NCBI RefSeq assembly: GCF_001644195.2
Contig: NZ_LWBL02000013.1
Coordinates: 1 to 64,000, forward strand
Reading direction: 5' to 3'
Origin: Bacillus marinisedimentorum
GTDB lineage: Bacteria > Bacillota > Bacilli > Bacillales > Bacillaceae_O
Length of the DNA stretch: 64,000 nucleotides
This document shows, piece by piece, positions 43,239-53,102 of the stretch (position 1 is its first letter; each line of letters starts with the position of its first letter). The notes beneath the pieces are model-generated. The model did no database searches. It was given only the letters and a program-made list of their open reading frames with translations, and was not told where the DNA came from. The position numbers were made by a program, and so were the translations under genes.

Positions 43239-45086
43239 CTACTCCGCAACCTTCACCCCATACGCCTCAAACCAGTAATTGATCTGGGCAAGGTGCGCGA
43301 TCAGCTGCGGGCCGGTCATCAGCTGGCCAAACCACGGATCTTTGAACGAGGCGCCGCCTGAGTCATTGATTTCCTTCACTTTCTTGCGGTCAAAAAACTC
43401 AAAAAGGGGCGCGTTCGGATCGGCGAGAATTTCTTTCATCCACGTTTGCACAGCCCGGGTATATCCGGGATGATGTGTCTTCGGATACGGGCTTTTTTTC
43501 CGGTACAGTACGTCATCCGGAAGCAAGCCTTCAAGGGCTTTTCGCAATATTCCTTTTTCCCGGCCGCCGTGCATTTTCAATTCCCACGGCACATTCCAAA
43601 CATATTCGACAAGGCGGTGGTCGGCAAACGGCACCCTGACCTCCAGGCTAGCCCCCATGCTCATGCGGTCTTTCCGATCAAGCAGCGTTGTCATGAACCA
43701 GACCATGTTCATATAAAAAAGTTCACGCCTTCTTGCATCCACTCCCCGTTCACCTTCCAGCACGGGTGTTTCACTGACAGTTTCAGCATAGCGGCGCTGC
43801 ACATACTCTTCCAGGTTCAGTTTCGATTGCCATGATGGCACCAGCAGCCTCTGGCGGGCCTTCGTTGACCTCATCCATGGAAACACACCTTTTTCCGCTT
43901 CTCCTGGATGATGGAACCATGGGTAACCGCCGAATATCTCGTCAGCACATTCACCGGACAGCCCGACGGTCACATCTTGTTTGATTCTTCTGCAGAACCA
44001 GAGAAGAGACGAGTCGATATCTGCCATCCCCGGCTGGTCTCTTACGGTGACCGCCTCCTTCAGCAGGCCGGCAAGGCTGCGGTTTGAAATGACACAGCGG
44101 TGATGTGCAGTCCCGTAAGATTTTGACATCATATCTATCCAGGGGCCATCGGGATCAGGCTGATATTTATTCTCTTTGAAATATTTATCGTTCTCTTCAT
44201 AATCAATCGAATACGTATTAAGCGGACTTTTCCCTGCACGCTTGAATGTGTTTGCCGCAATTGCTGTAATGGCGCTTGAATCCACTCCGCCCGATAAAAA
44301 TGTGCAAACCGGAACATCTGCCACAAGCTGGCGCTCAACCGCATCAATGACGAGTGCTTTGACGTTCGAAACGGTTTCCGACAGCGAATCGGTATGCGGC
44401 CTGCTTTCCACATTCCAGTAACGCCATTTTTTCAGTCCATTTCTTGAATATGTGAGCGCATGGGCGGGCCGCAGCTCCTCCATTCCTTTGAAAATCCCAT
44501 GCCCGGGAGTACGGGAAGGCCCAACTGCAAATAAATCAGCAAGGCCCTCCCTGTCAACTGCAGGTGTTACATCGGGATGGGCAAGAATCGCTTTCAATTC
44601 GGAGCCAAACAGCAGGCGGCCGTCTTTCTCCTGAAAAAATAACGGTTTGACACCCAATCGGTCACGCGCCATAAAAAGTTTCTCTTCGCTTTCATCCCAT
44701 ATGGCAAATGCAAAAATGCCGTTCAGGATGTCGACACATTTTTCTTCCCACTCCAGGTATGCTGTAAGCAGCACTTCTGTATCTGAGTGGGAATCGAATC
44801 GGTAGCCCTTGCTTTTTAATTCATTACGGATTGCTGCTGTATTATATAGCTCACCGTTGTAAACGATTGTATAGGAGCTTGCGCCTCTGGTTTTAGTCAT
44901 TGGCTGTTTGCCGCCGGCAGGATCTACGACTATTAATCTTGTATGCCCGAATGCCGCGGACCCGTTCAGCCAGACCTGAATATCGTCGGGACCTCTCTTT
45001 GATAAGGTTTCAGCCATTTTCTTAACAATCCGATGCTCATTGTCCAGGTTTTTCCGCCAATCAATCCAGCCCGTTACTCCGCACAT
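43239..45086 (-). CDS. asnO: Asparagine synthase, glutamine-hydrolysing (AsnO-like)
   Basis: A 615-aa enzyme: N-terminal Ntn glutaminase whose catalytic residue is Cys2 (MCGVTGWID), with RGPDD near 35, FGHTRL near 50 and YNGELYN near 80; then the ATP-PPase domain with CTFLSGGVDSSAITAIAA near 262-279. ATG 45086 is chosen so that Cys becomes N-terminal after Met removal. In B. subtilis asnO (yisO) is the sporulation-phase paralogue and lies in the yis region, matching this neighbourhood. Confidence 0.93.
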   Translation of the reverse strand: MCGVTGWIDWRKNLDNEHRIVKKMAETLSKRGPDDIQVWLNGSAAFGHTRLIVVDPAGGKQPMTKTRGASSYTIVYNGELYNTAAIRNELKSKGYRFDSHSDTEVLLTAYLEWEEKCVDILNGIFAFAIWDESEEKLFMARDRLGVKPLFFQEKDGRLLFGSELKAILAHPDVTPAVDREGLADLFAVGPSRTPGHGIFKGMEELRPAHALTYSRNGLKKWRYWNVESRPHTDSLSETVSNVKALVIDAVERQLVADVPVCTFLSGGVDSSAITAIAANTFKRAGKSPLNTYSIDYEENDKYFKENKYQPDPDGPWIDMMSKSYGTAHHRCVISNRSLAGLLKEAVTVRDQPGMADIDSSLLWFCRRIKQDVTVGLSGECADEIFGGYPWFHHPGEAEKGVFPWMRSTKARQRLLVPSWQSKLNLEEYVQRRYAETVSETPVLEGERGVDARRRELFYMNMVWFMTTLLDRKDRMSMGASLEVRVPFADHRLVEYVWNVPWELKMHGGREKGILRKALEGLLPDDVLYRKKSPYPKTHHPGYTRAVQTWMKEILADPNAPLFEFFDRKKVKEINDSGGASFKDPWFGQLMTGPQLIAHLAQINYWFEAYGVKVAE

Positions 45087-45200
45087 GCCTTTCACCCTTT
45101 CCGCTTAATCCCGGCTGATTTCCCTATACTTATTCAGTTTATGCATCCGCGAGCCGGGAAATGAGCAAAGACATGTACCATTCTTGAACGATGACAATAC

Positions 45201-45232
45201 AAAAACCGCTGATCATCTATCAGCGGTTTTTG
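45201..45232. terminator. Terminator overlapping the end of the GGDEF-EAL gene
   Basis: AAAACCGCTGAT/ATCAGCGGTTTT perfect stem. The 5' arm (minus strand) encodes the last residues and stop codon of the 45220 gene. Confidence 0.9.
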
Positions 45233-48153
45233 TATTCGATAAGTTTATCCATTTCTTCCTCAAACAGTTCTTCTGTCAGCGGCCTGTTGATATAAAATCC
45301 TTGAATGTAGCGGCAGCGTAAGCTTTTCAGCATTTCCAGCTGACGGGCCGTTTCCACTCCTTCCGCAAGCACCCCGACTGATAATCCCTTTCCCATTGTG
45401 ATGATTGATTTGGCTATCGCCATATCCGGCGAGCCTTCCTCGAGATTATGGATAAAAGACTTATCAATTTTAATGAAATCAATCGGCAGATCCTTCAAAT
45501 AACTGAGCGATGAATAACCTGTGCCGAAATCATCGATCGACACCTTTACACCCAGCTGTTTAAGCTGTGTCATCACATCTATCGTATAGCTGGTGTTTCT
45601 CAGCATCACACTTTCCGTCAATTCCAGGTTTAAGTAAGCTGGATTGAGGGCGGTTTCAAGCAGGACTTCTTTTACGTCCCTTAAAAACCTGTCACTCTGA
45701 AATTGCTTTCCGCTAACATTGACCGCGATTGCCAAACTATTAAAGCCGTCATCATGCCATTTCTTCATCGTCTTGCACGCTTCATACAGGACCCAGCGCC
45801 CGATATCTTCAATCATGCCGGTCTCTTCTGCAATCGGGATGAAGTCTCCCGGCGAAACAAGTCCAAGCTTCGGATGGTTCCAGCGAATCAACGCTTCCGC
45901 TCCGGTAAGCCGGCCTTTTTCAAGGTCGATAATCGGCTGGTAACAAAGGAAGAACTCATCATTTTGCAGCCCTTTGCGCAAAAAAGACTCGAGTTCGAGA
46001 CGGTATCTGGCCGTTTCGTTCATTTCAGTCGCATAAAATTCAACTCGGTTCCGTCCCTGCTGCTTGGCTCGGAACATAGCGGCATCGGCATTTTTTATCA
46101 GCGTTCCGGCATCCTCGCCGTCATCAGGAAAAACGCTCCCCCCGATGCTTGCGGTAATGAAAAATTCGCGGGCGGCATAGTATACAACTTTTGACAGGGC
46201 AAACAGCAGACTGCGGGCGATATTGACCAGCTCATCCATCGAATCCAGATGCGGCACAATCATGATGAATTCATCGCCGCCAAATCTGGTCAGGAAGGCA
46301 TTCCCGGGCATAGCCCCTTTCAGCCTTTCGATCACGATCTCTAATATCTCATCGCCGACCTGGTGGCCAAGACTGTCGTTTATCACTTTAAAATGGTCAA
46401 GATCGATGAACAGCAGGGCAAGCGGAATACCCGTCTGTTTTGCCCTATCCATGAGAAACTCCAATTTCTCCTTCAAATAATAACGATTCGGCAATCCTGT
46501 CGCCGGATCATGATAAGCCAGAAACGAAATCTGTTCCTCCGCTTCTTTCTGGTCAGTCATATCCCGTCCGATCCCAAACATACCGACCATTTCACCATTG
46601 ATCATAATTGGAACGTTTTTCACCTGCATGTGAACCTTGTTTCCATACTGATCATCAACTAGAAGATCATAATGCTGTTCAAAGCCTTGAAGCGTTTTTT
46701 CAAAGTGCCATGCCACCCGTTCTCTGTCTTCCGGATCGATGTAATCGAGTGAAAAACTCCCTTCGATTTCCGACCGGCTCACACCGAACTTTTTTTCGAA
46801 AGCAGGATTCACACTCATTATGTAACCTTTCAAGTCAGTGGAATAAACGATATCAGGATTATGTTCAAAAAGGGATTTGAAAAGCTGTTCTGACTCTTGC
46901 AGATTTCCATTCAGCTGCTGAAGTTCTTCGGTAACAGAATGAAGAAGGTGCGACATGGCCATGAACGGACGGTGTTTATCCGGTACGGCTGCCCGCTTGC
47001 CAGAATGAACAGCAGCACCTATGGCTCCTTTTGCCGGCACCGTTTCAGACAACGCCAGAATCGTCATAGACTGGCTGAATAAATCTGTTCCTTTATTATT
47101 GCCTCCGAAAAACTCACCGTAAGAAAAGAAACCCGAAGTTGGAAACTCGATATTCAAAGCTTCCAGTTCATAGCTGGCAAAATCCTGAAGGAAGCGCCTC
47201 CTTGCCATGCAGGAATAAATAAAAACCGCTTCAGTTGTCCAGTTCTTCAGCTCATTTCCGATAAATCCGGCATCATTCACCATCGCTTCGACATTCCCAT
47301 AAGCAAACTGAACCTGTTCCCCTTGCTTAACAAACTCAGTCACTTCAAGCGATCCATCATCAAACAGGCCGCTGACAAACAGGGTGATTTCCTCCCCTTC
47401 CCTCTCAGTCATCAGCGGAAAACCAGAAGCAGCCATCTTCAGTTCATCATCAGAGGTGAAGCCAAGGTACTTACGGTAAGCGTCCACGGCAGGTTCATTA
47501 TCAATTGTAATGATGCGTCTCCCGGCCGCCTCCGTCACAGCCATCGTCTTCCCGACCCTTGTCCAGTTCCTGTTCAAAAACGTTTTGACCTGCAGTGTTT
47601 CATTACAAAGAGCTACTGCTGCTGCACCATTTTCAAATACCTTCCGGCCTCCGATCACAAATGTTCCCCGGAACAGCCCGTTATCCCCGGCCATTCCTCC
47701 GGCAATGACTGCACCAGGATGGATGTCCTCCACCCCTTTTATAAATTGTCTTCCTTCCGTATTAAGCCCATCACTGAAAACTAGCATGACCTGCGGATTG
47801 GCACAGCCCAGTTTTCGGGCAAGATCCTTCCCTTCTGCCCGGCTGCCGGTGCTGCTGTCCCCCCAATTTATATGAGCGGTAAAGAGCTCGGTGTTCCTAA
47901 AAGCCGAAAACGTTATGACAGTTGCAGAAAAGCTGAGTTCCCCGTTATTTATTTCGCCATCAGTTGTTGCTCCAATAACAGCCGCTTCAGGCAGCAATTC
48001 CACTATTTCATCAGTGAGCTGCTGGAGATAGTCCCGGTCAGCGATACCTGAAAAAACCTGGACAAGCACGTTCCCGGCTGTCCGGATATCATGCTCTTCT
48101 ATGAACCGTTCCAATTTATCTTTTGTTTCATAAAGAGTGTTCCAAGTTTTCAC
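45220..48153 (-). CDS. FIST-PAS-GGDEF-EAL cyclic-di-GMP signalling protein
   Basis: A 977-aa cytosolic protein. FIST_N sensor (about 30-220; VIGATTDGEI, MLVFSDGLNTEG), FIST_C (about 230-370; YSCMARRRFLQ), coiled linker, PAS (about 420-535), GGDEF cyclase with intact FGGDEF near 624, and EAL phosphodiesterase with GAEALIRWNHP near 753, FGTGYSSLSYLKDLPIDFIKID and LAEGVET. FIST domains are thought to sense small ligands such as amino acids. No membrane helix. Start probably GTG 48153 (MKTWNTLYETKDKL) behind GGTGGG; a TTG at 48225 is possible. Both catalytic motifs look competent, so net activity cannot be predicted. Confidence 0.92.
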   Translation of the reverse strand: MKTWNTLYETKDKLERFIEEHDIRTAGNVLVQVFSGIADRDYLQQLTDEIVELLPEAAVIGATTDGEINNGELSFSATVITFSAFRNTELFTAHINWGDSSTGSRAEGKDLARKLGCANPQVMLVFSDGLNTEGRQFIKGVEDIHPGAVIAGGMAGDNGLFRGTFVIGGRKVFENGAAAVALCNETLQVKTFLNRNWTRVGKTMAVTEAAGRRIITIDNEPAVDAYRKYLGFTSDDELKMAASGFPLMTEREGEEITLFVSGLFDDGSLEVTEFVKQGEQVQFAYGNVEAMVNDAGFIGNELKNWTTEAVFIYSCMARRRFLQDFASYELEALNIEFPTSGFFSYGEFFGGNNKGTDLFSQSMTILALSETVPAKGAIGAAVHSGKRAAVPDKHRPFMAMSHLLHSVTEELQQLNGNLQESEQLFKSLFEHNPDIVYSTDLKGYIMSVNPAFEKKFGVSRSEIEGSFSLDYIDPEDRERVAWHFEKTLQGFEQHYDLLVDDQYGNKVHMQVKNVPIMINGEMVGMFGIGRDMTDQKEAEEQISFLAYHDPATGLPNRYYLKEKLEFLMDRAKQTGIPLALLFIDLDHFKVINDSLGHQVGDEILEIVIERLKGAMPGNAFLTRFGGDEFIMIVPHLDSMDELVNIARSLLFALSKVVYYAAREFFITASIGGSVFPDDGEDAGTLIKNADAAMFRAKQQGRNRVEFYATEMNETARYRLELESFLRKGLQNDEFFLCYQPIIDLEKGRLTGAEALIRWNHPKLGLVSPGDFIPIAEETGMIEDIGRWVLYEACKTMKKWHDDGFNSLAIAVNVSGKQFQSDRFLRDVKEVLLETALNPAYLNLELTESVMLRNTSYTIDVMTQLKQLGVKVSIDDFGTGYSSLSYLKDLPIDFIKIDKSFIHNLEEGSPDMAIAKSIITMGKGLSVGVLAEGVETARQLEMLKSLRCRYIQGFYINRPLTEELFEEEMDKLIEYKNR

Positions 48154-48405
48154 ATTCCCACCGCCACACGATTTGTTCAGGCCATTATTCCATAAAACAT
48201 CGGCCTGTCCTTTATATCGGCACAATTACCTATCTTTTAAAGTCATTAAATCCTGGGTGGTCATCATGCTCTTTATGAAATAACGGAAACTCGCCGGTTG
48301 GCGGGCCTTTAGGCTAAGACAGAAGCGCAGGTGCACTTATCGATATTTTTAAAAATGACCGCTTCGCCGAAACACTTTCTTGCTGCCGATTCATTTTCCT
48401 ATATA

Positions 48406-48434
48406 AAAAAGCTGCCGGTAAGGGCAGCTTTTAC
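48406..48434 (-). terminator. Terminator of yisL
   Basis: AAAAGCTGCC/GGCAGCTTTT stem directly after the yisL stop. 48154-48405 upstream of the GGDEF-EAL gene shows no gene. Confidence 0.85.
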
Positions 48435-48438
48435 CTTA

Positions 48439-48783
48439 TTAGTAATCGAGAACAATGTAACCATAAAAGAAGACAAGAACAAGTGCGATCAAAAACTGAA
48501 CCCAGTATGCAAACGTCTTATTTCCTTTACTCTCTTTCACAAGAATCATCTCCATGGCAAAAATCAGCCATAGGCCGAGAACCCCTTTGAAAATTGCTGT
48601 ATCATAAAAAGAATAAAAGGCCCAAAGCAAGTAAAATCCTGTACCGATCACAAAAAGATAAAACAGCCGCAGGATGTTGTGGACGATCTTTTTAGGTTTG
48701 TCTTTCCCAACCCTTTGCAAATAATAACCGACAAAAAACAGGGCAATTGCCAGGAACCATGATGTAACGTGAGCATGAATCAT
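48439..48783 (-). CDS. yisL: YisL-family membrane protein (UPF0344/DUF1516)
   Basis: A 114-aa protein with four hydrophobic segments: HAHVTSWFLAIALFFVGYYL, ILRLFYLFVIGTGFYLLW, GVLGLWLIFAMEMILV and a C-terminal helix. Matches the UPF0344 family by length and HAHV/THI-like start. Function unknown. Position between asnO and yisK agrees with B. subtilis. Confidence 0.9.
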   Translation of the reverse strand: MIHAHVTSWFLAIALFFVGYYLQRVGKDKPKKIVHNILRLFYLFVIGTGFYLLWAFYSFYDTAIFKGVLGLWLIFAMEMILVKESKGNKTFAYWVQFLIALVLVFFYGYIVLDY

Positions 48784-48893
48784 TAGTCGTTCTCCTTTCG
48801 GGTATCATTGTGTTTCTATCATATCACGTTTCCACTATTAACAAGTAATTAAGTGAATTTTTAAAAACGTTCTGAATTCTTTGGCCTGACACG

Positions 48894-48902
48894 TGTTATA
48901 AT
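48894..48902 (+). promoter_or_regulatory. Extended -10 promoter of rocD
   Basis: TGTTATAAT (48894-48902), a perfect extended -10 with no clear -35. No sigma-54 -24/-12 element is seen, although rocD of B. subtilis is SigL-dependent. Confidence 0.6.
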
Positions 48903-48947
48903 TAGAAATGCGGCTTTGTCGATATTTTAGAATCGGAGGGGATTTCA

Positions 48948-50144
48948 GTGAGTAAGACACAGGAAATCATTAATTTAACCGAAGAATATGGCGCACATAA
49001 CTACCATCCGCTTCCTATTGTCATTTCCAAAGCGGAAGGGGTTTGGGTGGAAGATCCCGAAGGCACCAGATATATGGATATGCTGAGTGCATATTCCGCA
49101 GTCAACCAGGGGCACCGCCATCCGAAAATTATCGAAGCGTTAAAAGAACAAGCTGACCGGATCACGCTGACCTCCCGTGCTTTTCACAACGACCAGCTCG
49201 GACCGTTTTACAAAAAAGTGACCGGCCTGACAAACAAAAATATGGTCCTGCCGATGAATACAGGTGCTGAAGCGGTTGAAACCGCCGTTAAAGCAGCCCG
49301 CCGCTGGGCTTATGATGTAAAAGGCGTCCAGGAGGACCAGGCTGAAATTATCGCCTGTGAAAACAATTTCCACGGACGGACAATGACAGCGGTTTCATTA
49401 TCTTCCAACGAAGAATACAAACGGGGCTTCGGTCCCATGCTTCCTGGCATCAAAATTGTACCGTACGGGGATATTGATGCCCTGAAAAATGCAATCACAG
49501 AAAACACAGCCGCTTTCCTCGTAGAACCGATCCAGGGTGAAGCTGGCATCATCCTTCCTCCTGAAGGCTTCTTAAAGGAAGCGTCTGAACTGTGTAAGGA
49601 AAATAACGTATTGTTTATTGCGGATGAAATCCAGGCAGGCCTTGGCCGCTCCGGCAAAACGTTTGCCTGCGACTGGGAAGATGTCGAACCGGACATGTAC
49701 ATTCTCGGCAAAGCACTTGGCGGAGGCGTATTCCCGATCTCCTGTGTTGCTGCCAATAATGAAGTGCTCGGCGTATTTGAACCAGGTTCACACGGATCGA
49801 CTTTCGGTGGAAATCCGCTCGCCTGCGCCGTTTCCATCGCGTCGCTGGAAGTCCTTGAAGATGAAAAATTGGCTGACCGTTCACTTGAACTTGGTGAGTA
49901 TATGATGGGAAAACTGCGTGAAATCAGTAATCCGGTCATAAAAGAAGTCCGCGGCAAAGGCCTGTTCATTGGCATGGAATTGACGGAACCAGCCCGCCCT
50001 TATGCTGAAAAACTTAAGGAAGAAGGCCTGTTGTGCAAGGAGACACATGAAAATGTCCTCCGCTTCGCACCTCCGCTAATCATTGCAAAAGAAGACCTGG
50101 ACTGGGCGATTGATAAAATTAAGAAAGTTATGGCTGTATCATAA
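48948..50144 (+). CDS. rocD: Ornithine aminotransferase
   Basis: A 398-aa class III PLP aminotransferase converting ornithine and 2-oxoglutarate to glutamate semialdehyde and glutamate (arginine/ornithine breakdown). Family sequence: [20 protein letters not shown] at the N-terminus, [17 protein letters not shown] near 100, [15 protein letters not shown] near 195, [16 protein letters not shown] near 223 and PLP-lysine near 254 in [11 protein letters not shown] start behind GGAGGGG. Strong terminator downstream. Confidence 0.95.
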   Translation: MSKTQEIINLTEEYGAHNYHPLPIVISKAEGVWVEDPEGTRYMDMLSAYSAVNQGHRHPKIIEALKEQADRITLTSRAFHNDQLGPFYKKVTGLTNKNMVLPMNTGAEAVETAVKAARRWAYDVKGVQEDQAEIIACENNFHGRTMTAVSLSSNEEYKRGFGPMLPGIKIVPYGDIDALKNAITENTAAFLVEPIQGEAGIILPPEGFLKEASELCKENNVLFIADEIQAGLGRSGKTFACDWEDVEPDMYILGKALGGGVFPISCVAANNEVLGVFEPGSHGSTFGGNPLACAVSIASLEVLEDEKLADRSLELGEYMMGKLREISNPVIKEVRGKGLFIGMELTEPARPYAEKLKEEGLLCKETHENVLRFAPPLIIAKEDLDWAIDKIKKVMAVS

Positions 50145-50253
50145 AAGGCAGATTATCCTTGTAACCGTTTTACAAATGGAAAACAGCCAGTCTCCACACA
50201 TGACGGGTGACCGCAAGGCGCTATGTAGTATCGGAACATTATAATCGGTAAAG

Positions 50254-50296
50254 AAAAACGCTCAGATTTTTTTAAAAAAATCTGAGCGTTTTTTAT
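50254..50296 (+). terminator. Terminator of rocD
   Basis: A near-perfect 20-bp inverted repeat, AAAAACGCTCAGATTT.../...AAATCTGAGCGTTTTT. Confidence 0.92.
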
Positions 50297-50339
50297 AGCA
50301 GCCTTTAATTGTAAATCCGGTTAATAGCCTGTTCATACA

Positions 50340-50530
50340 CATAGCATTTCAAAACGGGGAGTTGATTTCCGGATGCTGTTGCTCTCTTTCAGCACGGGCA
50401 CAAATGCGGCATCCATTCCTGCTTCCCTTCGGCCGCACTCACGGTGTCTGCTTTGCCGGAGGGTGGCCTGAGCCTCCTCATCCCTATCCAAAACAGAACC
50501 CGTTATGTCTGAACAACACACTCTTGCAAT
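50340..50530. repeat. Highly degenerate copy of the 62.1-kb GC-rich element
   Basis: gagttgatttccgg, ctttgccggaggg and cctgagcctcctcatcc match parts of the 62143-62325 element in order, with insertions. No gene; the rest of 50297-50667 shows only the Shine-Dalgarno of the next gene. Confidence 0.5.
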
Positions 50531-50667
50531 ATACAGGCACTTTTGTTCTTCAATATTTTAACAGCCTTGCAAACCTGTCAAACCCCGTTTAAAACAAATC
50601 CAGAAAAGGAATTTATACTAGAGACAGTATGTGCATGAAAGTTTTCAAGAAAATAGGAGGGTGGAAA

Positions 50668-52095
50668 TTGGAAAAACAATTTTTTATTAACGGAGAATGG
50701 ACAGGCGGCGACCTGGAGCGCCTGGAAGTGAACAACCCTGCCACCGGAGAAACTATCGGTTCTGTTCCGATGGGCGGCAAAAAAGAGACACGCCAGGCGA
50801 TTAACGCCGCTTACGAAGCATTTGAGGGGTGGAAGAACCTCACCGCTTACGAACGTTCCGGCTACCTGAAAAAACTGAACGATCTTATGCTTGAGAACGA
50901 GGATGAGCTGGCTGAAATCATGACAAAAGAAATGGGCAAGCCTTTTGAAGAATCTAAAGGCGAAGTGCGCTATGCAGCATCATATGTGGAATGGTTTGCT
51001 GAAGAAGGGAAACGGGTGTACGGACGGACGATTCCCCCGCATAAAGACGGTAAACACATGGAAGTCCGTCATCAGCCTGTCGGCGTGGTCGGCGCAATCA
51101 CACCGTGGAATTTCCCGGCAGCCATGATCACCCGGAAGCTTGCGCCTGCACTTGCATCCGGCTGTACGTTTGTCGTGAAACCAGCTGAGGAAACTCCGCT
51201 TACCGCTGTCAAAATCGTTGAACTGGCAGAACAGGCCGGTATTCCAAAAGGCGTTGTCAACCTCATTACAGGCGACCCGGCTGAAATCGGCGGCGAGCTG
51301 CTGAGCCATCCGCACGTGAGCAAAATCACCTTTACAGGATCGACGCAAATCGGCAAGATGCTTATGAAGCAGGCATCCGATTCCCTGAAAAAAATCTCAC
51401 TGGAACTTGGCGGACATGCACCTATCATCGTTCTGGATGATGCAAATGTCGATAAAGCTGTTGACGGCGTCATTGCTTCCAAATTCCGAAACGGCGGACA
51501 GACCTGCATTTGCGGCAATCGCATCTATGTTCAGGAAAACATCCTTGATGAGTTCACAAAAAAATTCGTAGCGAAAACAAAAGAACTCAAAGTCGGCAAT
51601 GGGATGGAGGCAGGCACAAAAATTGGTCCGATCATCAATAAAGAAGGGTACGAAAAAATTGACAACCATGTTCAAAATGCGGTCAAACAGGGTGCTACTG
51701 CCGCAGCGGGCGGCAAAGGATATGTAAATGACGGAGTCTATTTTTATGAACCGACCATTCTTACCGATGTAAAACCAGGTATGATTATAATGAATGAAGA
51801 GACATTTGGACCGGTTGCGCCTATTCAGAAGATCTCCACAATCGAAGAAGGTATCCGCCATGCCAATAATACACCATTTGGTCTGGCCGCCTATGTGTTC
51901 ACGGAAAGCGTCACAAACGGCAACAAAGTCGTCAATGCGCTTGATTACGGAATCATCGGCTGGAACGATGGAATTCCGTCGGCCGCACAGGCTCCGTTCG
52001 GCGGCATGAAACAAAGCGGCATTGGGCGTGAAGGCGGAATTGAAGGCATCGAAGACTATCTTGAAACAAAATACGTTTCAATCGGTATTGATTAA
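50668..52095 (+). CDS. NAD(P)-dependent aldehyde dehydrogenase (succinate-semialdehyde type)
   Basis: A 475-aa ALDH-superfamily enzyme. Features: TPWNFPAAMITRKLAPALASG near 147-167, FTGSTQIGKML near 220, catalytic Glu near 245 in LELGGHAP and catalytic Cys near 280 in GGQTCICGNRIY. GQTC plus KFRNGGQTCICGNR resembles GabD-type succinate-semialdehyde dehydrogenases; glutarate or other semialdehydes remain possible. TTG 50668 (MEKQFFINGEW) follows ATAGGAGG by 7 nt. Terminator follows at once. Confidence 0.9.
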   Translation: MEKQFFINGEWTGGDLERLEVNNPATGETIGSVPMGGKKETRQAINAAYEAFEGWKNLTAYERSGYLKKLNDLMLENEDELAEIMTKEMGKPFEESKGEVRYAASYVEWFAEEGKRVYGRTIPPHKDGKHMEVRHQPVGVVGAITPWNFPAAMITRKLAPALASGCTFVVKPAEETPLTAVKIVELAEQAGIPKGVVNLITGDPAEIGGELLSHPHVSKITFTGSTQIGKMLMKQASDSLKKISLELGGHAPIIVLDDANVDKAVDGVIASKFRNGGQTCICGNRIYVQENILDEFTKKFVAKTKELKVGNGMEAGTKIGPIINKEGYEKIDNHVQNAVKQGATAAAGGKGYVNDGVYFYEPTILTDVKPGMIIMNEETFGPVAPIQKISTIEEGIRHANNTPFGLAAYVFTESVTNGNKVVNALDYGIIGWNDGIPSAAQAPFGGMKQSGIGREGGIEGIEDYLETKYVSIGID

Positions 52096-52097
52096 AG

Positions 52098-52128
52098 AAA
52101 AAACCGCAGGCAAGAAGCCTGCGGTTTC
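52098..52128 (+). terminator. Terminator of the aldehyde dehydrogenase gene
   Basis: AAACCGCAGGC/GCCTGCGGTTT stem followed by a T-rich run. Confidence 0.9.
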
Positions 52129-52166
52129 TTCTTGATTTAGCGGAACAAAGCCAGAGTCGGAAGTGA

Positions 52167-53081
52167 TCATTGCCCCTCATCTGTGACCATATTTGATAAT
52201 GTACCGATTTCCGGTATTGTGATTTCCATCAGATCTCCCGCTTTTAAGAAACGAGGCGGTTTCATGCCTTTTCCGACCCCTGCCGGCGTTCCGGTTGCGA
52301 TAATATCACCCGGCTCGAGCGTCATCCCCCTGGAAATGATCGAAATTAAATACGGTATGGTGAAGAGCAGCTCATTCAGTGATCCCTGCTGCCGTACCTC
52401 TCCATTGATTCTCGTTTCAATCTTAAGTTTCGCCGGTTCAGGTATTTGCGAGCGGTGCACAATCCAGGGCCCTATTGGACAAGATGTATCAAGACTCTTG
52501 CCGAGTAAATATTGCTTATGCTTTTGCTGAAGATCGCGCGCTGTCACATCATTTAAAATGGTATAGCCGAATATGTGTTGAAACGCATCTTCTTCTGTGA
52601 TCGCTCTGCCTTTTTTTCCGATAATGACAGCAAGTTCCCCTTCGTAATCAAGCTGAGCGGTAACATGTTTATGCAAATGTACAGGGGCTTGATGGCCGAC
52701 CACAGCAGTCGGGCTTTTTGAAAAAATGATCGGCGCTTCCGGAACATCTTTTTCACTTCCGAGCTCAATCGCATGGTCACGGTAATTTTTTCCGATGCAA
52801 AAAATGTTTTTTGCCGGGCGCGGTATCGGTGCGAGAAGTTTGACTTCCTCCACATCAAAGGAATATGGATGGTCTTGCTGTGTTTCGATCCATGACAAAA
52901 TTTCCTCTGCCCGCTTGATGAACATGCTCCCCATGTTTATCGCTTCCAGCATAGTGCTTGGGACGATTTCCTTTCTGTCCATAACTTGCTCCGCTTTATG
53001 TAAATCCACGACAGTCCGGTCCCCGTCCGTAAGAACACCGACAAACGGCAGGCTTTCGGTTTGACCTGTAATAAATTTCAA
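52167..53081 (-). CDS. yisK: Fumarylacetoacetate-hydrolase family protein (YisK-like)
   Basis: A 304-aa FAH-fold metalloenzyme. Metal and substrate region: NIFCIGKNYRDHAIELG near 92, LDYEGELAVIIGKKGR near 148 with the metal-binding Glu pair, LNDVTARDLQ near 180, KSLDTSCPIGPWIV near 200 and TGTPAGVGKGMKPPRFLKAGD near 268-288. B. subtilis YisK is reported as an oxaloacetate decarboxylase linked to cell morphology; other diketo-acid hydrolases share the fold. Shine-Dalgarno AAAGGGGGAG. Confidence 0.9.
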   Translation of the reverse strand: MKFITGQTESLPFVGVLTDGDRTVVDLHKAEQVMDRKEIVPSTMLEAINMGSMFIKRAEEILSWIETQQDHPYSFDVEEVKLLAPIPRPAKNIFCIGKNYRDHAIELGSEKDVPEAPIIFSKSPTAVVGHQAPVHLHKHVTAQLDYEGELAVIIGKKGRAITEEDAFQHIFGYTILNDVTARDLQQKHKQYLLGKSLDTSCPIGPWIVHRSQIPEPAKLKIETRINGEVRQQGSLNELLFTIPYLISIISRGMTLEPGDIIATGTPAGVGKGMKPPRFLKAGDLMEITIPEIGTLSNMVTDEGQ

Positions 53082-53102
53082 AACGATGTCTCCCCCTTTT
53101 GG

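Noticed and set aside
48881-48902. Sigma-54 promoter for rocD (TTGGC present)
   Set aside because: The -12 GC element is missing at the right distance, while a perfect extended -10 TATAAT is present.
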